The notes: generated by a model from the letters alone, not told the origin. 64,000 nucleotides of DNA from Nocardioides sp. Kera G14 (GCF_020715565.1 NZ_CP085839.1:3405010-3469009); one strand, 5' to 3'; counted from the stretch's first letter, positions 52,645-61,648 are shown. Translations and numbers: made by a program.

Positions 52645-54072
52645 TCATCGCAGTGATTCGGTGAGCGGCACGAAGTCGACCTTCTCGCGCACACCACAGT
52701 CGGGGCAGCACCAGTCGTCGGGGATGTCGCGCCACGCCGTGCCAGCCGCGAAGCCCTCGAGCTCGTTGCCCTCCGCCACCTCGTAGACGTAGCCGCAGCC
52801 CGGGCAGCGGGCCGCCATGACCTCGTCGGTGACCGTGACGGCCGTGCCGCTGGTTGAGGTGCGAGCGGAGCCAGCCTCGGAGCCAAGGGGCGTCGGATAC
52901 CGGCGCAGCAGCTTCTCGAGCTTCCCCGGCTGCAGGTTCGCGAGCCGGATGTCACCGTCGAAGTGGTCGACCACCCGCTGGTCCATCGCCCGCCGGAAGA
53001 GCGGAGGGATGAGTGCGAGCACGATCATGCCGGCATAGCCGGTCGGCAGGACCGGCGACTCGGCGTAGTCCCGCAGTGACTGGTAGCGACGGGTGGGGTT
53101 GGCGTGGTGGTCGCTGTGCCGTTGGAGGTGGTAGAGCAGCACGTTGGTCGCGATGTTGTTGGAGTTCCAGGAGTGCGAGGGGTCGACGCGCTCGTAGCGC
53201 TGCCGCTCGCCCACCCCGACGCGTTGCCGCAGCATCCCGTAGTGCTCCATGAAGTTCACGACCTCCAGCAGGGAGAAGCCGAAGATGCCCTGGATGAGGA
53301 GATAGGGGAGGACGCCGACACCGAGCCAGACGACGACGGCGCCCCAGAGGACCAGGGACATCAACCAGGCGTTGATCACGTCGTTGCCGATCCGGAACGG
53401 GTGCTGGTCACGCCGGGCGTAGCGCCGCTTCTCGAGGTTCCATGCCGACCGCAGTGATCCCGAGACCGTCCGCGGCCAGAACGTGTAGAAGTTCTCGCCC
53501 AACCGCGACGAGGCCGGGTCCTCCGGCGTCGCGACCCGGACGTGGTGGCCGCGGTTGTGCTCGAGGTAGAAGTGGCCGTAGAAGGACTGCGCCAGCGCGA
53601 TCTTCGACAGCCACCGCTCGTGTGACTCCCGCTTGTGACCGAGCTCGTGGGCGGTGTTGATGCCGATTCCGCCGACCGTTCCGATCGTGATCGCCAGCCC
53701 GATCCGGTCGGCCACTGACAGGTCGCCGCGGGCGATCAGCCACATGGCCGTCAGGAAGCCGGCGTACTGGATCGGGAGGAACGCGAAGGTGATGTAGCGG
53801 TAGTAGCGGTCCTTCTCGAGCGCCTCGATCACGTCGTCGGGCGGGTTGGAGCCGTCGCGCCCGACCACGAGGTCGATCAGCGGGACGATCACGAAGAGCA
53901 CGATCGGCCCGGTCCAGTAGAAGGCCCCCCATCCGGTCCACGCGGCACCACCCATCGCCACGAAGGCGAGCGCCGGCACGACCAGGCCGATCAGCCAGAG
54001 ATACCGCTTCCTGTCCGTCCACTGGGCGACCGTCTCCGGGCGGACGGTGCCGCTGGCGTCGTACGTCGACAT
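52645..54072 (-). CDS. alkB: Alkane 1-monooxygenase fused to rubredoxin
   Basis: A 475-residue membrane non-haem di-iron alkane hydroxylase with a C-terminal rubredoxin. Six helices lie in residues 28-270. The histidine boxes are HELGHKRESH (142-151), the HFYLEHNRGHH block (167-177), EHYGM near 276 and LQRHSDHH (316-323). Rubredoxin cysteines are Cys423, Cys426, Cys456 and Cys459. It adds oxygen to the terminal carbon of medium or long n-alkanes, with electrons arriving through its own rubredoxin. GAGGAGG seven bases before ATG 54072 sets the start. The fusion form is common in actinobacteria. No rubredoxin reductase is in the window. Confidence 0.96.
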   Translation of the reverse strand: MSTYDASGTVRPETVAQWTDRKRYLWLIGLVVPALAFVAMGGAAWTGWGAFYWTGPIVLFVIVPLIDLVVGRDGSNPPDDVIEALEKDRYYRYITFAFLPIQYAGFLTAMWLIARGDLSVADRIGLAITIGTVGGIGINTAHELGHKRESHERWLSKIALAQSFYGHFYLEHNRGHHVRVATPEDPASSRLGENFYTFWPRTVSGSLRSAWNLEKRRYARRDQHPFRIGNDVINAWLMSLVLWGAVVVWLGVGVLPYLLIQGIFGFSLLEVVNFMEHYGMLRQRVGVGERQRYERVDPSHSWNSNNIATNVLLYHLQRHSDHHANPTRRYQSLRDYAESPVLPTGYAGMIVLALIPPLFRRAMDQRVVDHFDGDIRLANLQPGKLEKLLRRYPTPLGSEAGSARTSTSGTAVTVTDEVMAARCPGCGYVYEVAEGNELEGFAAGTAWRDIPDDWCCPDCGVREKVDFVPLTESLR

Positions 54073-54166
54073 CTGGTTCCTCCTCGACACGTCGGTGTGT
54101 CCTGTCAGGATCGACGAGTCCTAGCCCACACAGCACCGTGCAGATGGGAAGCATTGCGCCGGATCT

Positions 54167-54182
54167 TTGTGCGATCACACAA
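54167..54182. promoter_or_regulatory. Palindrome in the alkB/pucR divergent region
   Basis: TTGTG (54167-54171) and CACAA (54178-54182) with a six-base centre, just before the regulator's start at 54190 and 95 bases from alkB. A candidate operator through which the regulator controls itself or alkB. Confidence 0.45.
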
Positions 54183-54189
54183 TGTGTAC

Positions 54190-55443
54190 ATGGAGACCGA
54201 GCGCGGGACGGCGGCCGAGCTCGAGGCGTGGGTCGGCGGATTCATCATGTCCGAGCGCTCCGATGACCGGGTGGCGGCGTGGGTGGACCGCACCTGGCGC
54301 GCGATCGCGGTGGAGGTGCCCGCGGTGGCCGCCGACGCCGACCTCGCAGGGCTCGTGCGCCGCGCCATCGACCAGCACTGGCGTGCCTTCCTCGACCACC
54401 TCGCCGGTGAGGCGAGCTTCCGGCTGGTGCCAGCCGCCGTCGAGCTGGCGCACGAGCTGGCACGCCGTCACCTCGACCTGACCCTGCTCCTCGGAATCTA
54501 CCGCGCGGCGCAGCGCAGCTCCTGGGTCTACGCCACCGAGGTGGTCCGCGACGCGCCCGTGGGGTTGGACCACGAGGGGATCCTCGTCCTCTTCTGGACC
54601 GAGGCGGCGACCTGGCTCGACGCGAGTGTGGAGGAGTCCCTCCTGCTCCACCAGCACGAGGCGGCCAGGATCCAGCAGCGGGGTGACGCCCAGCGGTTCG
54701 AGGCGGTGCAGGCGCTCCTCGGCGGCACCGACCGCCTCGAGCGCGGGCCGCGCGAGCTCTCGGCGGCGCTGGGCGGCTATCCCGTGACCGAGTCGCACGT
54801 GGCGGTGGTCCTCACTGCGCTCACCCCCGAGGCGCTCGCACTGCTCGAGCCGACGGCCCATCGTGTGGCGTCGCGGCTCGGCCGGCGTGCGCCCCTGATC
54901 GTCCGGCCGAGCGGCCGCGAGGCGTGGTGCTGGGTGCCCGCCGACCACCTGGCCGACCTCGGATCCCTCGGACTGGACCCTGTCCAGCTGCGGATCAGCA
55001 TGGCGGGACCCCATCCCGGCATCGAGGGCTTCGTCCTCGCTCACCAGGAGGCACAGGCTGCGCGATCGGTCGCCCTCGCCCGGAGCGCCACCGTGACGAC
55101 GTACGACGACGTGGCGGTGCTGACGATGCTCGCCGCAGATCCGGAAGCGGCCGAGCGGTTCACGCGCAGAGTGCTGGGTCCGCTGCTGGACGTCCGGCAC
55201 GACCAGCTGCGCGACACCGTGCGGGCGGCACTCACGCACGCCGGTGACAGCACGTCACTCGCCGAGGCGCTCGGCGTGCACAAGAACACCGTGCGGTACC
55301 GGCTGCAGCAGGCCGAGCGCCTGCTCGGCCAGCCGATCAGGCCGAAGGCGCGGGACCTCCTGCTCGCCCTCGACTACGCCGACGCCTTCCTCAGATCCCA
55401 GGGATCGCCTGCTCAGGACGGCCAGTCGGTGATGTCCTCGTAG
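54190..55443 (+). CDS. PucR/CdaR-family transcriptional regulator, divergent from alkB
   Basis: A 417-residue regulator. An N-terminal sensor region (about 10-180) leads to a GGDEF-like degenerate middle domain (about 200-320) and a C-terminal PucR-type helix-turn-helix (TSLAEALGVHKNTVRYRLQQ, about 369-388). Such proteins usually activate a neighbouring catabolic gene, here alkB. I chose ATG 54190 since the 31 residues upstream in frame fall in the promoter region. The 3' end overlaps the convergent GNAT gene by 31 bases. Confidence 0.87.
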   Translation: METERGTAAELEAWVGGFIMSERSDDRVAAWVDRTWRAIAVEVPAVAADADLAGLVRRAIDQHWRAFLDHLAGEASFRLVPAAVELAHELARRHLDLTLLLGIYRAAQRSSWVYATEVVRDAPVGLDHEGILVLFWTEAATWLDASVEESLLLHQHEAARIQQRGDAQRFEAVQALLGGTDRLERGPRELSAALGGYPVTESHVAVVLTALTPEALALLEPTAHRVASRLGRRAPLIVRPSGREAWCWVPADHLADLGSLGLDPVQLRISMAGPHPGIEGFVLAHQEAQAARSVALARSATVTTYDDVAVLTMLAADPEAAERFTRRVLGPLLDVRHDQLRDTVRAALTHAGDSTSLAEALGVHKNTVRYRLQQAERLLGQPIRPKARDLLLALDYADAFLRSQGSPAQDGQSVMSS

Positions 55444-55703
55444 CCCTCGTGCTTGTGCAGCCACCGGGCGACGTACGGGCAGTGCGGGATCGCCCGGATG
55501 CCGGAGGTGCGCACGTCGTCGAGGGCGAAGCGCACGAGCTGTGAGGCGAGGCCCTGACCCTCGTAGGCGTCGTCGACCTCGGTGTGCGTGAAGTCGCGGT
55601 CCTCGCCCGCGGGAACGTACTGGGCGAAGCCGATCACGCGGCCGCCGTCGAGGATCTCGTAACGGCGCTCGTCAGGGTTGTGGGCGTAGCTGATCTCGCT
55701 CAA
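55413..55703 (-). CDS. Small GNAT-type N-acetyltransferase (YjdJ-like)
   Basis: A 96-residue single-domain acetyltransferase of the small YjdJ/GCN5-like group. The acetyl-CoA pyrophosphate-binding YEGQGLASQLV segment lies near 53-63 and HCPYVARWLHKHEGY at the C-terminus. I chose TTG 55703 because AAGGAG stands seven bases before it, while an in-frame ATG 18 bases upstream has no such site. Its 5' end lies within the last 32 bases of fdhD, so it is probably translated from the same mRNA. Substrate unknown. Confidence 0.8.
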   Translation of the reverse strand: MSEISYAHNPDERRYEILDGGRVIGFAQYVPAGEDRDFTHTEVDDAYEGQGLASQLVRFALDDVRTSGIRAIPHCPYVARWLHKHEGYEDITDWPS

Positions 55704-56568
55704 GGTGGCGCTCCTTCTCATCCGATCCGGTCAGGACCCGGCCGGGTCGACTGTAGATCGACATCGTGCGACCGCGGACGAAGCCGGCGACGGTGACGCC
55801 CGCCTCGGCGGCGAGCTCGACGGCGAGTGACGACGGCGCCGAGACGGCCGCCAGCACAGGAATCCCCGCCATCGACGCCTTCTGCACGAGCTCGAAGCTC
55901 GCGCGCCCGGAGACGACGAGCACGTGGCCACGCAGGGGGAGTAGCCCGTGCTCCAAGGCCCAGCCGACGACCTTGTCAACGGCATTGTGCCGGCCGACAT
56001 CCTCACGGACCACCAGGAACTCACCCGTCGACGCCGAGACCAGGCCGGCCGCATGCAGTCCGCCCGTCTTGTCGAAGAGGGCCTGCTGCTCACGCAACCG
56101 ATCAGGCAGACCGAGCAGGAGCCGCGCGTCGACCTCCACCGCGTCCGCCGACACGTCGAAGGAGGAGCGGGTGCGGACCGCGTCGATGCTCGCCTTGCCG
56201 CACACGCCACAGGACGAGGAGGTGTAGACCGACCGCTCGAGCCCGAAGTCGGGCAGCGTCACGCCGGGCGCGAGCGCCACATCGAGCACGTTGTAGGTGT
56301 TGACGTCGTCGACGACAGCTCCTGCGCAGTAGCGCGCGGTCGCCACGTCCTCGCGTGCCCGCACCACGCCTTCGGAGACGAGGAAGCCGGCGGCCAGCTC
56401 GACGTCGTTGCCGGGAGTCCGCATCGTGACGGCCAGCGGCCGACCCGAGACCCGGATCTCCAACGGCTCCTCGGCCGCCAACTGGTCGGGTCGCTCTCGC
56501 ACCACCGGACGATCGGCGTCGTCCAGCGTGATCCGGGTGACCCGCCGACTGACGGCACGCCTGCTCAT
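55672..56568 (-). CDS. fdhD: FdhD sulfurtransferase for formate dehydrogenase Mo cofactor
   Basis: A 298-residue FdhD. It moves sulfur from a cysteine desulfurase to the bis-MGD cofactor before insertion into formate dehydrogenase. The catalytic CxxC is in SSSCGVCGKAS near residue 118, and the conserved REDVGRHNAVDK block lies near 195. TAACCT seven bases before ATG 56568 suggests a leaderless start. It is divergent, with a 33-base gap, from the CBS gene and FdhF-like molybdoenzyme gene, which it likely serves. Confidence 0.95.
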   Translation of the reverse strand: MSRRAVSRRVTRITLDDADRPVVRERPDQLAAEEPLEIRVSGRPLAVTMRTPGNDVELAAGFLVSEGVVRAREDVATARYCAGAVVDDVNTYNVLDVALAPGVTLPDFGLERSVYTSSSCGVCGKASIDAVRTRSSFDVSADAVEVDARLLLGLPDRLREQQALFDKTGGLHAAGLVSASTGEFLVVREDVGRHNAVDKVVGWALEHGLLPLRGHVLVVSGRASFELVQKASMAGIPVLAAVSAPSSLAVELAAEAGVTVAGFVRGRTMSIYSRPGRVLTGSDEKERHLERDQLRPQP

Positions 56569-56575
56569 GATTCCG

Positions 56576-56581
56576 AGGTTA
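56576..56581 (-). promoter_or_regulatory. -10 hexamer TAACCT of fdhD (leaderless)
   Basis: Reads TAACCT on the minus strand, seven bases before the fdhD ATG. The whole divergent gap to the CBS gene is only 33 bases, so both promoters must overlap. Confidence 0.5.
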
Positions 56582-56601
56582 CATAGGGCCATGATGGGTA
56601 G

Positions 56602-57039
56602 ATGACCGCCATGGAGACCGTCGCCGGAGCCATGCTCCGCTCGCCGAAGACCTGCGACCACCGTGCCCCCGTGCGCGAGGTGCTGGAGCTCTTCGCCGGC
56701 GACCATGTGCATTGCGCGCTGCTCGTCGACGGGACCCGGCTCGTGAGTGTCGTGACGGCCGCCGACCTGCTCGGCGCGTCACCCGACGAGCCTGCGGCGC
56801 CCCACGGCCGCCTCCGAGGCCGGACCATCGCCCTCCACGTCGAGGCGCAGGTCGCCCTCCGTCGGATGACCGCCGAGGGCGTACGCCGACTGGCAGTCGT
56901 CTCGCCCGACGGGGCCTTGCAGGGGCTGCTCTGTCTCAAGCGCAGGGGGGACGGCTTCTGCTCCGACGAGGGTGTCGCCGCCCGCGCGGCCGAGCGGGCT
57001 GTCGACGTACGGACGAAGCGGGTGGAGGTGTCGGCATGA
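56602..57039 (+). CDS. CBS-domain protein
   Basis: A 145-residue protein of two CBS motifs (about 8-60 and 75-120), the usual Bateman module that binds adenine nucleotides. A basic C-terminal tail follows. It is coupled to the FdhF-like gene by an ATGA overlap, so it may sense energy or redox state for that enzyme. No DNA-binding or catalytic domain is attached. Confidence 0.85.
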   Translation: MTAMETVAGAMLRSPKTCDHRAPVREVLELFAGDHVHCALLVDGTRLVSVVTAADLLGASPDEPAAPHGRLRGRTIALHVEAQVALRRMTAEGVRRLAVVSPDGALQGLLCLKRRGDGFCSDEGVAARAAERAVDVRTKRVEVSA

Positions 57040-59330
57040 GGCGACCGGAGTTCTCGGACCAGGACGAAGAGGGCCTCGAGATCGAGGAGCCCGAGCACGC
57101 GGCGGTCGGTCTGCCCGGCATCTACTGGTCGATGAAGTACGCCGCCACCGAGATGGGTGCGACGCGGACCGCCCAGACCCTGCTCAGGATGAACCACGTC
57201 GACGGCTTCGACTGCCCGTCGTGTGCGTGGCCCGACCCCGATCGCCGCAAGGCCGCGGAGTTCTGCGAGAACGGCGCCAAGGCCGTCGCCTGGGAGGCGA
57301 CCCGCAAGCGTGTCGGCGCCGACTTCTTCAAGGAGCACTCCGTCGCCGACCTCCTCGAGCACGACGACCACTGGCTGGAGAAGCAGGGCCGGCTGACCGA
57401 GCCGATGTACGTGAAGCCCGGCGGGACGCACTACGAGCCGATCTCCTGGGACGACGCCTTCCGGCTCATCGCCGACCGGCTCACGGCGATGCCGGACCCG
57501 AACCGGGCGGTCTTCTACACGAGCGGCCGGGCCTCCAACGAGGCCGCGTTCCTCTACCAGCTCTTCGCTCGGCGCCTCGGCACGAACAACCTCCCCGACT
57601 GCTCCAACATGTGCCACGAGTCCAGCGGCACCGCCCTCACGCAGGCGATCGGCGTCGGCAAGGGCACCGTGACGTATGACGACATCGCTCAGGAGTCGCG
57701 CCTCATCCTCATCGCGGGCCAGAACCCCGGCACCAACCACCCGCGGATGCTCACCGCGCTGGAGGAGGCCAAGAAGCACGGGGCGAAGATCGTCTCGATC
57801 AACCCGCTGCCGGAGGCCGGCCTGATCAAGTTCCGCAACCCGCAGACTCCGCGCGGGCTCTCGGGCGTCGGGACCAGGATGGCGGACGTCCATCTCTCGG
57901 TGCGGCTCAACGGCGACCTCGCGCTCTTCGCCGGTCTCAACAAGGTCCTCACCGAGCGCGGTGCGGTCGACCGGGACTTCATCGACCACTACACCGACGG
58001 CTTCGACGTCGCGGTCGAGGCGTGGGCGGCACTCGACTGGCCGACGATCGAGGCCCACAGCGGTCTCACCCGGGCCGAGATCGAGAGCCTCGCGGACGAC
58101 GTGGAGCAGCACGACCGGGTCATCGTCTGTTGGGCGATGGGCCTGACCCAGCACAAGAACTCCGTGGCGACGATCCGCGAGGTGGCGAGCTTCCTGCTGC
58201 TCCGCGGCAACATCGGCCGCCCGGGTGCCGGTGCGGCGCCGATCCGCGGGCACAGCAACGTGCAGGGCGACCGCACGATGGGCATCTGGGAGCAGATGCC
58301 GGACTCCTTCCTCGACAAGATCCAGGAAGAGTTCGGCTTCGACCCGCCGCGCGAGCACGGCTTCGACACGGTCAAGGCGCTGCGCGCCATGCGCGACGGC
58401 GAGGTGGACGTCTTCATCGGACTCGGCGGCAATTTCACCGTGGCGACCCCGGACACCGAGGTCTCTACCAAGGCGATGGAGAACGTCGGCCTCACGGTCG
58501 GCATCCAGACCAAGCTCAACCGCTCGCACCTGCACCACGGCCGCGAGGCGTTGATCCTCCCGTGCCTGGGCCGCACCGAGCGCGACGTGACCGCCGCAGG
58601 TGACCAGTTCGTCACCGTCGAGGACTCCATGTCGATGGTGCACTCGTCGCGCGGCCGGCTCCTGCCCGGCTCGCCCCACCTGCGCAGCGAGGTGCAGATC
58701 ATCTGCGGCATCGCCGACGCTGTCTTCGGCTCCGACCCGTTCGCCGGCATCGACTGGCGCGGGATGGCGGTCGACTACTCGATCATCCGCCGCCACATCG
58801 CCCATGTCGTGGCGGGCTTCCACTCCTTCGAGGAGCGGGTCCAGCACCCCGGCGGCTTCCAGCTTCCCAACGGAGCGCGGGACTCGCTGACGTTCGCGAC
58901 CACGTCCGGCAAGGCGGAGATCACCGCCAACCCGCTCACCGCCGTGGACGTCGCGCCGGGGCATCTGCTGCTCCAGACGATGCGCTCCCACGACCAGTTC
59001 AACACCACGATCTACGGGTACGACGACCGCTACCGCGGCATCAAGCACGGCCGCCATGTCGTCTTCGTCCACCCGGACGACCTCGCGGAGCTGGGCTTCA
59101 CGAACGGCGACTCCGTCGACCTGGTCTCCGTCGCGCCTGACGGCGAGCGCCGTCTCAGGTCCAGGCAGGTGGTCGCCTACCCGACGAGTCGCGGCTGTGC
59201 GGCGACGTACTTCCCCGAGGCGAACATCCTCGTGCCGCTCGACGCGACCGCGGACGAGTCGGGCACGCCGACCTCCAAGTCCGTCGTCGTCCGGCTCGAG
59301 CCGGCGAAGGTCTCCGCCGCCGTCGGCTGA
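57036..59330 (+). CDS. FdhF/YdeP-family molybdopterin oxidoreductase
   Basis: A 764-residue molybdopterin (bis-MGD) enzyme of the FdhF/YdeP group. Near the N-terminus are Cys60, Cys63 and Cys77 (FDCPSCAWPD, FCENG). The molybdopterin domain follows (SGRASNEAAF near 165; NMCHESSGTA near 189, where formate dehydrogenases carry the Mo-ligating Cys/Sec). A C-terminal dinucleotide-binding domain begins near 620. Adjacent FdhD supports formate dehydrogenase-like activity, but YdeP proteins have no proven substrate, and no FdhB/FdhC subunits are present. ATG 57036 overlaps the CBS stop. Confidence 0.9.
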   Translation: MRRPEFSDQDEEGLEIEEPEHAAVGLPGIYWSMKYAATEMGATRTAQTLLRMNHVDGFDCPSCAWPDPDRRKAAEFCENGAKAVAWEATRKRVGADFFKEHSVADLLEHDDHWLEKQGRLTEPMYVKPGGTHYEPISWDDAFRLIADRLTAMPDPNRAVFYTSGRASNEAAFLYQLFARRLGTNNLPDCSNMCHESSGTALTQAIGVGKGTVTYDDIAQESRLILIAGQNPGTNHPRMLTALEEAKKHGAKIVSINPLPEAGLIKFRNPQTPRGLSGVGTRMADVHLSVRLNGDLALFAGLNKVLTERGAVDRDFIDHYTDGFDVAVEAWAALDWPTIEAHSGLTRAEIESLADDVEQHDRVIVCWAMGLTQHKNSVATIREVASFLLLRGNIGRPGAGAAPIRGHSNVQGDRTMGIWEQMPDSFLDKIQEEFGFDPPREHGFDTVKALRAMRDGEVDVFIGLGGNFTVATPDTEVSTKAMENVGLTVGIQTKLNRSHLHHGREALILPCLGRTERDVTAAGDQFVTVEDSMSMVHSSRGRLLPGSPHLRSEVQIICGIADAVFGSDPFAGIDWRGMAVDYSIIRRHIAHVVAGFHSFEERVQHPGGFQLPNGARDSLTFATTSGKAEITANPLTAVDVAPGHLLLQTMRSHDQFNTTIYGYDDRYRGIKHGRHVVFVHPDDLAELGFTNGDSVDLVSVAPDGERRLRSRQVVAYPTSRGCAATYFPEANILVPLDATADESGTPTSKSVVVRLEPAKVSAAVG

Positions 59331-59334
59331 GGCC

Positions 59335-60168
59335 CTACCTGCGCTTCGCGGCCTCGGAGTCGGGGAACATCCGGCTCACCTGGGCCACCACCGCCTCGAA
59401 CGTGTTCGGGATGAACACCTCGGCGAGCTGCCCCACGCGCCCGACGGCGGTCTGCACCGTCAACGGTCGGCGCTCAAGTGCGTCCATCACCATCGCGGTG
59501 GCCTCCTCGACGGTGTAGCCCTTGCCTCGGTAGACCTTCGTCGGCGCGGTCATCGGCGTCTGCACCAGGCTCATCCGCACGTTGGTGAAGGTGACGTTGT
59601 CGCCCCGCGTCTCGCGCGCCACGACGCGCGACCACGTGTCGAGGGCGGTCTTGGAGGCGATGTAGGCGCTGAACTTCGGCGCCTTGAGCGTCACGCCCCA
59701 GGTCACGATGTTGACCACGTGCCCGAAGTGCCGCTCGCGCATGCCGGGCAGGAGGCCCATCGTCAGCCGCACCGGCCCGAAGTAGTTGATCGCCATCGTC
59801 CGCTCGACGTCATGGAAGCGGTCGTAGGAGAGCTCGATCGAGCGCCGGATCGATCGACCGGCGTTGTTGACCAGGTAGTCGACGCCGCCCTGCTCGGTGT
59901 TCACCTGCTTCACCAGCGCATCGACCGCCTCCGCGTCGGTGAGGTCGAGCGCGTACGTCGTCGCCGACCCGCCCTTCTCCCGGATCTCGGCTGCGACCCG
60001 CTCCAGCTCGTCCGCGCGGCGGGCGACCAACAGGACCTGCGCGCCCCTCGCGGCACACGCGATCGCCACCGCCTCGCCGATCCCGGAGCTCGCCCCGGTG
60101 ACAAGCACGACCCGACCCTCGAGCGGACTGCGATGGGGGAGGAAGGGGAGCGGGAGGCGCGGAAGCAT
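59335..60168 (-). CDS. Short-chain dehydrogenase/reductase
   Basis: A 277-residue classical SDR. The NAD(P)-binding TGASSGIG is at about 24-31, NNAG near 102 and the catalytic YxxxK in SAYIASKTAL near 168, where the usual upstream serine position reads in the NIVTWGV strand (Thr/Trp in place of a clear Ser). Substrate unknown. It is convergent with the FdhF-like gene four bases away. ATG 60168 lies six bases from TAGATT on the minus strand (leaderless-type). Confidence 0.88.
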   Translation of the reverse strand: MLPRLPLPFLPHRSPLEGRVVLVTGASSGIGEAVAIACAARGAQVLLVARRADELERVAAEIREKGGSATTYALDLTDAEAVDALVKQVNTEQGGVDYLVNNAGRSIRRSIELSYDRFHDVERTMAINYFGPVRLTMGLLPGMRERHFGHVVNIVTWGVTLKAPKFSAYIASKTALDTWSRVVARETRGDNVTFTNVRMSLVQTPMTAPTKVYRGKGYTVEEATAMVMDALERRPLTVQTAVGRVGQLAEVFIPNTFEAVVAQVSRMFPDSEAAKRR

Positions 60169-60174
60169 GCGCCC

Positions 60175-60180
60175 AATCTA
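60175..60180 (-). promoter_or_regulatory. -10 hexamer TAGATT of SDR gene (leaderless)
   Basis: Minus-strand TAGATT six bases before ATG 60168. It leaves only 21 bases to the -35 of the divergent DUF222/HNH gene. Confidence 0.5.
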
Positions 60181-60201
60181 GCGAGATTCCCTGGTTGGGG
60201 G

Positions 60202-60271
60202 TTGCGGCCGCTTGGCGTCGCTGATAGGATCGGCGAAAGCACTAGTAACCACGCCGACCTTGGGAGAAGCG
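60202..60271 (+). promoter_or_regulatory. Promoter and conserved leader of DUF222/HNH copy B
   Basis: -35 TTGCGG (60202-60207), 17 bases, -10 TAGGAT (60225-60230), then a leader with complementary TCGGCG (60230-60235) and CGCCGA (60252-60257) arms and GGGAGAAG before ATG 60272. Nearly base-for-base the same as the copy A leader on the minus strand at 26345-26414. Confidence 0.7.
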
Positions 60272-61552
60272 ATGACCGACACCCTGACCACGGAGCAGAT
60301 CCGTGGCTTCGGGGTGCCCGTCACCGGCCCGGTCGACGGTGGCCTTGACGAGATCTGCGCCGAGCTCGGTGAGCTTGAGACCCTCAAGCACCAGATCGAA
60401 GCGCGACAGGCCAGGCTCGCGCTCGAGGTCGACCGGCTGATGCGGGAGCGTGCTGCCGCGCAGGGTGTGCCGACTCAGCGGCAGGGCAAGGGGGTAGCTG
60501 AGTTGGTGGCTCGTGAACGCCGTATCTCACCCGCCCACGGCCGCACCGTCGTCGCCTTGGCCAAGCAACTGCGTGGCCTGCCGCAGACGTTCGACCTCTT
60601 CGCAGCCGGGGATCTCTCTGAGCACCAAGCCCTCGTGGTCGCCCGCGAGGCTGCGATACTCGAAGGACCCGACCGGCTGGCCTTCGACATCCGCTTCGCC
60701 GCCACGGCTGGAGTGAAGGAGATGGGCACCCGGAAGATCGCCCACCGCGCCCAAGCCATCGCGCTCGGCCTCGATGAGGAAGCCGTCGTACGTCGCCGGG
60801 ACAAGGCCGTCGCCGACCGGCACGTCACGGTCCAGCCCACCGACCGTGGTGACGGGATGGGCTGGCTCAAAGCCCTTCTCCCGATCGAGCAGCTCGCCGC
60901 CATCAAAGACGACCTGGCCACTGCCGCCGATACCGCTGTCGCGCTCGGTGTCGACGCCACCCGGAGCCAGGTCATGGCCGACACCCTCGTCGCCCGCCTC
61001 ACCGGCACCGGCCCCGTCGGTCTCGAGCAGCCCGCCCAGCCGATGACGATCGACCTCGTCATGACCGCCGAGGCGCTCCTTGAGCACGACCACAGGGAGC
61101 CGGCCCTCCTCGCGGGCTACGGCCCGATCCCGAACCAACTCGCCAAGAGGCTCATCGAGACCGCCGTCCTCGACCTGCAGAAGGTCGAGCTCCGTCGCCT
61201 CTTCACCGCCCCTGAGACCGGTGAGCTGGTCACGATGGAATCCAAGGCACGGCTCTTCCCCAAAGCCCTGGCCCAGTTCATCCGACTGCGAGACCAGCTC
61301 TGCCGCACACCCGGCTGCGGCGCCACCATCGCACACATCGACCACGTCGAGGACTGGGACAGCGGAGGCACGACCACCGTCGCCAACGGCGAGGGTCTCT
61401 GCAGGCAATGCAACTGGGCCAAACAGGTCATCGGCCACCAGCACAGCCACCCACCACCCCTGCTCACACCCTCGGCCTCGACCGGCCCCGCCATCCCGCG
61501 ACGGCCCCACCTGGTCATCGGCTACGACGCCGACCTCGAACTCGCCGCCTGA
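60272..61552 (+). CDS. DUF222/HNH endonuclease-domain protein, 13E12-type repeat copy B
   Basis: A 426-residue paralogue of the 25061-26344 protein: DUF222 region (about 25-295) and a C-terminal HNH domain with CRTPGCGATIAHIDHV near 351 and CRQCNWAKQ near 382. The two copies share long identical stretches, such as the ICAELGELETLKHQIEAR block, and differ mostly at the extreme ends. It lies 97 bases from a tRNA-Ser gene, the kind of place where integrating elements settle. No integrase or other mobility gene is adjacent, so the copies may be old or spread by gene conversion. Confidence 0.88.
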   Translation: MTDTLTTEQIRGFGVPVTGPVDGGLDEICAELGELETLKHQIEARQARLALEVDRLMRERAAAQGVPTQRQGKGVAELVARERRISPAHGRTVVALAKQLRGLPQTFDLFAAGDLSEHQALVVAREAAILEGPDRLAFDIRFAATAGVKEMGTRKIAHRAQAIALGLDEEAVVRRRDKAVADRHVTVQPTDRGDGMGWLKALLPIEQLAAIKDDLATAADTAVALGVDATRSQVMADTLVARLTGTGPVGLEQPAQPMTIDLVMTAEALLEHDHREPALLAGYGPIPNQLAKRLIETAVLDLQKVELRRLFTAPETGELVTMESKARLFPKALAQFIRLRDQLCRTPGCGATIAHIDHVEDWDSGGTTTVANGEGLCRQCNWAKQVIGHQHSHPPPLLTPSASTGPAIPRRPHLVIGYDADLELAA

Positions 61553-61616
61553 CGTACGACGACGCGGCGGTGCTCATCACCCTGCCCGACTGCTCGTGAC
61601 CGGCTCAAGAACCAGC

Positions 61617-61644
61617 GAAGCCCGGATCAGATGATCCGGGCTTC
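61617..61644 (-). terminator. Terminator-like hairpin after tRNA-Ser
   Basis: A 13-bp perfect inverted repeat (61617-61629 and 61632-61644) with a two-base centre, starting five bases past the CCA end of the minus-strand tRNA gene. It would end that transcript and also lies after copy B of the HNH gene. Confidence 0.7.
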
Positions 61645-61648
61645 GACA

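Noticed and set aside
54190..55443. Diguanylate cyclase reading of the middle domain of the PucR-like regulator
   Set aside because: No GGDEF signature residues; the domain is the degenerate GGDEF-like fold normal for CdaR/PucR proteins.
56569..59072. Minus-strand frame of about 800 codons opposite the FdhF-like gene
   Set aside because: Shadow of the molybdoenzyme gene; composition and lack of motifs as expected for an antisense frame in high-GC DNA.
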